From positions 1,961,857 to 2,025,856 of the forward strand of contig RPFO01000103.1 of assembly GCA_009746045.1 (NCBI GenBank): 64,000 nt of DNA, written 5' to 3'. The notes beneath the pieces were generated by a model. It was not told the origin of the DNA. It worked only from the letters and a program-made list of their open reading frames with translations, and did not search any database. This document shows, in pieces, positions 60,811 to 64,000 of the stretch. Source of the stretch: Mesostigma viride. Its lineage: Eukaryota > Streptophyta > Mesostigmatophyceae > Mesostigmatales > Mesostigmataceae. A program made the translations under genes and the position numbers. The stretch's first letter is position 1. Each line of letters starts with the position of its first letter.

Positions 60811-61884
60811 ATGTCACGTCCTGCGGAGGGACACATCAGGCCCACTTCGTCGGGTCGACCCTCGCACCGTTCCGCGGAGGAACCGTGCCTACACACCATG
60901 GCAGAGACGCGACCTCGGGTCGCGGAGGGCCCCAGCGGAACGGGCATTCTGGTACCAGCGGAGCCCGTGATGCGCTTGGAAGAGCTCGTGGCTGCGGTAC
61001 AATCAGGACAGGACCTGATACAGCGCTTGTTGGTCCAGCACGGTCGTCAAGGCGATCATTCTGCCGCCACCTCAGTGGGCTATGATGCGGCTTCCAGAGC
61101 TCCTGGGTCATCTCACGAGGAGTGGTCATTGGGGGACTTCATACGGCCGGCACCGGGCAGAGCGGTGAGGTATGGTGGGCCAGGACCTCGCACGGAGAAG
61201 CTGTGTGTGACATTCGAGGGACCTCCGTCTTTCCAGGTCCCCCCTGGTACGCACCTACCCGCTCCTCTGGTGTTTCAAGCGGGTCCCTGGTTCGCTGTGG
61301 ATCGCGGGGCGTACTGGGAACAGGTAGAGATCACCTTTCTTCCCCAGGTTCCCCTGCCCATGCCGCAACCCGACGACTCTCGTTTTCCCCTTGCGGTGGG
61401 GCATACTGTGCGGTTCGGGTCCGAAGACTGGTGGGATTGGCGATATCAGGTCGATGGGGTGGGGCACGTGGTGACGCCTCCCAAGGTGGCTCCAGCGGAG
61501 GGACGTGCCTTTCTTAATCTGGTGGCGCCCGATATTGCAGGGGCACGGACGGCGTCGATCAACGATGATCACGTGCGTACGGAGGTTTTTATGATGGGGG
61601 TGCACTTTGTTCGCGAGCACCGTTGTGGGGTGGTGGATCGGTCGGCGCTGACACTTCTATTCACCCATCCCCAGTACCTCGCTGGGTTCCTGTCCATGTG
61701 GCCCAGGGGTTCGTGGGTGGAGCTGTCCAGGATGGGCCGGCAGAAGGTGTCCCCCTACCAAGTGGCCTTTGAGTGTGACCTGTGTTCGCACCCCGGGATG
61801 ATGACTTCGCAAATGACCCACGCGGGGCGTAGGGCTCTCACTGAAGCCCTGTCGCAGCGACGTGCCACTAGCGGCGGACGCTAG
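60811..61884 (+). CDS. Gypsy accessory ORF 2, unknown function
   Basis: This is a 357-residue intact frame between accessory ORF 1 and the 3' LTR. Residues about 60-90 form a possible coiled coil (MRLEELVAAVQSGQDLIQRLL). From about 130 to 340 the sequence is beta-rich and Trp-containing (FEGPPSFQVPPGTHLPAPLVF; RFGSEDWWDWRYQVDGVGHVV; RTEVFMMGVHFVREH; QVAFECDLCSHPG), consistent with one globular domain. Nothing matches a retroviral envelope or known transposon accessory protein. The frame is unbroken, unlike gag and pol of the same element. Confidence 0.6.
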   Translation: MSRPAEGHIRPTSSGRPSHRSAEEPCLHTMAETRPRVAEGPSGTGILVPAEPVMRLEELVAAVQSGQDLIQRLLVQHGRQGDHSAATSVGYDAASRAPGSSHEEWSLGDFIRPAPGRAVRYGGPGPRTEKLCVTFEGPPSFQVPPGTHLPAPLVFQAGPWFAVDRGAYWEQVEITFLPQVPLPMPQPDDSRFPLAVGHTVRFGSEDWWDWRYQVDGVGHVVTPPKVAPAEGRAFLNLVAPDIAGARTASINDDHVRTEVFMMGVHFVREHRCGVVDRSALTLLFTHPQYLAGFLSMWPRGSWVELSRMGRQKVSPYQVAFECDLCSHPGMMTSQMTHAGRRALTEALSQRRATSGGR

Positions 61885-62090
61885 AGTGGTTAGGAAAGTT
61901 TTTGTGACGGATAGCGGATTGATCCAGTCACCATCAGAGTCTTACTACTACGTCAGGGTTGGTCCTGTGTATCAACTTCTAGAGGAACTGGCATTACTGA
62001 CCTGCGGGTGAACCGAGGTTGGGACATAGTACTCTTATAGTAGCGTTGTTTTCCCAATCTCACTTGTACGGTAGGGACTACCGACCCCCG

Positions 62091-62104
62091 TGGGGGGGGA
62101 GGAG
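62091..62104 (+). promoter_or_regulatory. Polypurine tract of the gypsy element
   Basis: TGGGGGGGGAGGAG lies directly before the 3' LTR, the standard place and composition for the plus-strand primer. Confidence 0.8.
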
Positions 62105-62688
62105 TGTTACGTCCCAGCCCTTTTGGTCGGACGTAACAATGGAATAAATTACTAAGGCTGTTTGGTCTATTGTATTTGGGTTTTATGGACCTTGGCCATT
62201 GTGTGAATTGGACTAGTTATTTTGGTCCTAGGTTGTCCTTTTAGGGGCCGGTGCCGTGGCGCCGCGCCAGTTCTGAGTCCGTCCGTAGTTCTAGGCGTGG
62301 ATCCTATAGTTGAGGGTCGATGTCGGCCCGGATCCTACGTGGAATGAGTGACTCGGATTGTTCTAGGGAAATTGGCGTGTATCTGCGCCGCAATCAACCT
62401 AGGTTAAATTGGTCCGAGGACGAGAGTCTCGTCCTCTTGGTTTAATGAATGATAAGTGCGAATACGCCTACACATTGAGCCCGGGGCAATTATCCATTTG
62501 TAATTGGTATTGCTAGCCAATATAAGTGTGTACAATTAGCTTGGCATTAAGCCGTGATGCCAGATATCTCACGACTCACGTCGTGAAGCGCAACTTACAT
62601 TAGGCCATCTTGGATTATTCCTAATTCCGGCAAGGAGGGTCTTTCGCTACGTAGCCCAGGCTAGGGGTGTCTGGGCTGGGACGTAACA
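62105..62688 (+). repeat. 3' LTR of the gypsy element
   Basis: It is 584 bp, the same length as the 5' LTR, and one substitution was noticed by eye. It is followed by the GGTGG target duplicate and the YADD codons of the LINE. Confidence 0.9.
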
Positions 62689-63550
62689 GGTGGTATCATC
62701 CGCATAAATCAGGTCGGCAAGGCGGTAACCAGGTCTAACCCCGCCGTGCTCTTTCACGTTAAGGATGTCCAAGCCTGGCTCGAACCCCTTAAGAGCAGTA
62801 AAGCGCGCACGTGCCCGGCGCATGACGTGATCCACGACAATAATGAACAGGTATGGGGACAGGACACAACCTTGCCACACCCCGTGGTGAAGGGGGAATG
62901 GTGGGGTGGTGCCTTCCGCAGTCCGCACTACTGCCTGTGAGCCCTCAAACAGTCGGCGAATGGCAGCAATAAACGCAGGTGGCACCCGATCCAGAGCTAG
63001 GATGGCCCAAAGAGCCTCCCAGAGAACCGTGTCAAAGGCTTTGATATAGTCAACAAAAATGAAGACCAGCGGCAAACTGTCAGGGGGAAGGCGACGCACC
63101 TCCTCCATCAATCGGCGCGCGACAAACACAGCCATGACAGTGTTACGACCACGACGGAAACCCATCTGAGACTCACCCAGGTGTGGGTCCAGCGCGGCGC
63201 GGAGCCTGTGCAGCATCATGCGCATGAAGACCTTCAGCGCGGCGCTCTGGAGGCAGACACCCCGGTAGTTACCGGGGTCAGCAGCAGAGCCCTTCTTGTA
63301 CAGCATGACGCGGATGGCCGTCTGCCACTCAGCAGGCGGAGGCTCGTCAGAGAGCAGGACACGGTTGCAGAACGCCAGCAGAAGATCCCTAACCGCCAGA
63401 TCAGGGGTCTTCAGCAGCTCAGCAGAAAGGTGGTCGGCACCGACCGCCGCATCGTACCGCAGGCGAGCAAGGGCGCCGTCCAATTCCTTCAAAGTGAAGG
63501 GGGGCACCTTCCCGAGGGGTATGCTCCTGTTTTCTCCCCACGGGCCCCGC
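62689..63550 (-). pseudogene. LINE reverse transcriptase, 5'-truncated
   Basis: The minus frame reads KVPPFTLKELDGALARL, AVGADHLSAELLK, MLYKKGSAADPGNYRGVCL, LGESQMGFRRGRNTVMAVF, FVDYIKAFDTV, GVWQGCVLSPYLF and LADLIYADD, the ordered RT blocks of a non-LTR element. It meets the gypsy target duplicate straight after YADD, and the frame resumes at 29,045. Upstream of about 63,550 the LINE sequence stops, so the 5' part is absent. Excluding insertions the LINE remnant is about 1.9 kb, with the endonuclease domain missing. Confidence 0.85.
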
Positions 63551-63808
63551 GGCCGGTTGCTAGCCAGGGTAGAAGTCCGCAGGTGGAGGTTATTGGTCCT
63601 GAGGATAGCCGCTACACTACCGCCTCGTCTGCCATTACAGTAGAGGACAGCTCGGATGAGGATTACATCCCCATCTAGTGCTTAACGGTTGGGGGATGAT
63701 GCAGACGATATTTGTTTAAACTTTTGTGTAATTATTTTTCTGATGAGATTAGTATAGTACTCCGTGGCATGCCTTTGCGCATGACACGCAAGTACTTACT
63801 TACTTACG
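63551..63808 (+). mobile_element. Possible 3' end of a plus-strand retroelement
   Basis: A short plus-strand frame ends in an acidic tail (TVEDSSDEDYIPI, stop at about 63,678), followed by AT-rich sequence and a run of ACTT/TTAC repeats near 63,790-63,808. An ORF end, short UTR and microsatellite tail is the usual look of a LINE 3' end. The fragment is too short to classify and may instead be host sequence that received the LINE. Confidence 0.3.
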
Positions 63809-64000
63809 GGGGGACGACGTCGTCAGTGGCAAGGCAGCCCTCCTGCAAGGCGGGGACTTGGTAGTCCGCGGCCGAGGAGGGGGGCGCTGGCGGCGGCGGG
63901 GGTCCGGCGACCCCGAGGCGGGCGGCCGTCTCGGGGTGAAGCGGCGGGGGGGGGCGCGAGCCCCACCGGTCAAGGAAACATTGTGGGCCAACCAGCGGTC
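63809..64000. other. GC-rich sequence at the window edge
   Basis: This is G/C-rich low-complexity sequence. A minus-strand frame from ATG 63,991 is Pro/Arg-rich and not convincing as a gene. Nothing else was recognised. Confidence 0.4.

Larger units (their letters stand above)
29046..62688 (+). mobile_element. Ty3/gypsy chromovirus, interrupted by nested elements
   Basis: Two 584-bp LTRs (TGTTAC...GTAACA) and a 5-bp target duplication GGTGG (29,041-29,045 and 62,689-62,693) define the element, which interrupts LINE ORF2 immediately after its YADD codons. Order on the plus strand: tRNA-iMet-type primer site, leader, hybrid-binding ORF, gag with poly-Gln and a CCHC knuckle, protease, RT, [copia-1 insertion], RNase H, integrase with chromodomain, two extra ORFs, polypurine tract. 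Without insertions it is about 12.2 kb, large for a chromovirus because of the long leader and extra ORFs. The coding frames contain several shifts although the LTRs are nearly identical. Confidence 0.9.

Noticed and set aside
1-64000. CRISPR array, bacterial operons or rRNA genes
   Set aside because: No regularly spaced repeat-spacer pattern, no ribosome-binding-site-led operons and no rRNA-like sequence; the repeats present are microsatellites, LTRs and transposon ends.

Overview
The window looks like eukaryotic nuclear DNA, most likely from an alga or another protist. It joins two unrelated landscapes. Bases 1 to about 16,620 are a gene-dense, GC-rich segment that reads like a decaying endogenous giant DNA virus (NCLDV-like). 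There are no spliced genes, intergenic gaps are short, neighbouring genes overlap (TAATG, ATGA), and the content is virus-like: an OTU-type protease, a small conserved-looking membrane protein, a fibre or adhesin protein, a PD-(D/E)XK-type nuclease, and at least five loci with a short Cys/His zinc module at the N terminus. Many of these genes are split by frameshifts or stops. No capsid, polymerase or packaging ATPase gene lies in the window, so the viral assignment is an inference. The host species cannot be named.

Bases 16,622 to 64,000 contain almost nothing but transposable elements, and most of them are nested. I resolved the nest by matching terminal repeats, target-site duplications and restored reading frames. 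A 5'-truncated LINE on the minus strand (about 26,355 to 63,550) was hit by a 1.7-kb TTAA-flanked element (26,916-28,614) and by a Ty3/gypsy chromovirus (29,046-62,688). The chromovirus was split in its RT/RNase H region by a copia-like element, copia-1 (34,855-56,247, minus). Copia-1 received a 1.35-kb TTAA element (35,610-36,955) and a second copia-like element, copia-2 (38,022-50,247, minus). Copia-2 received a gag-only LTR element (38,801-41,726) and a 1.8-kb terminal-inverted-repeat element (42,058-43,831).

The least ordinary signals are in this nest. Both copia-like elements carry LTRs ending AGTT...AACT instead of TG...CA. Both place a retropepsin-like domain after the integrase, and both have HGDD in place of the RT motif YxDD. 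Two TTAA elements of one family, in opposite orientation, each hold a 26-bp perfect palindrome exactly 12 bp from one end, yet the two palindromes differ in sequence. The chromovirus carries an RNase H1-type hybrid-binding domain ORF ahead of gag and two unrecognised ORFs after integrase.

Between 17,969 and 26,355 I see truncated retroelement tails, microsatellites and anonymous sequence, but no gene I would defend.
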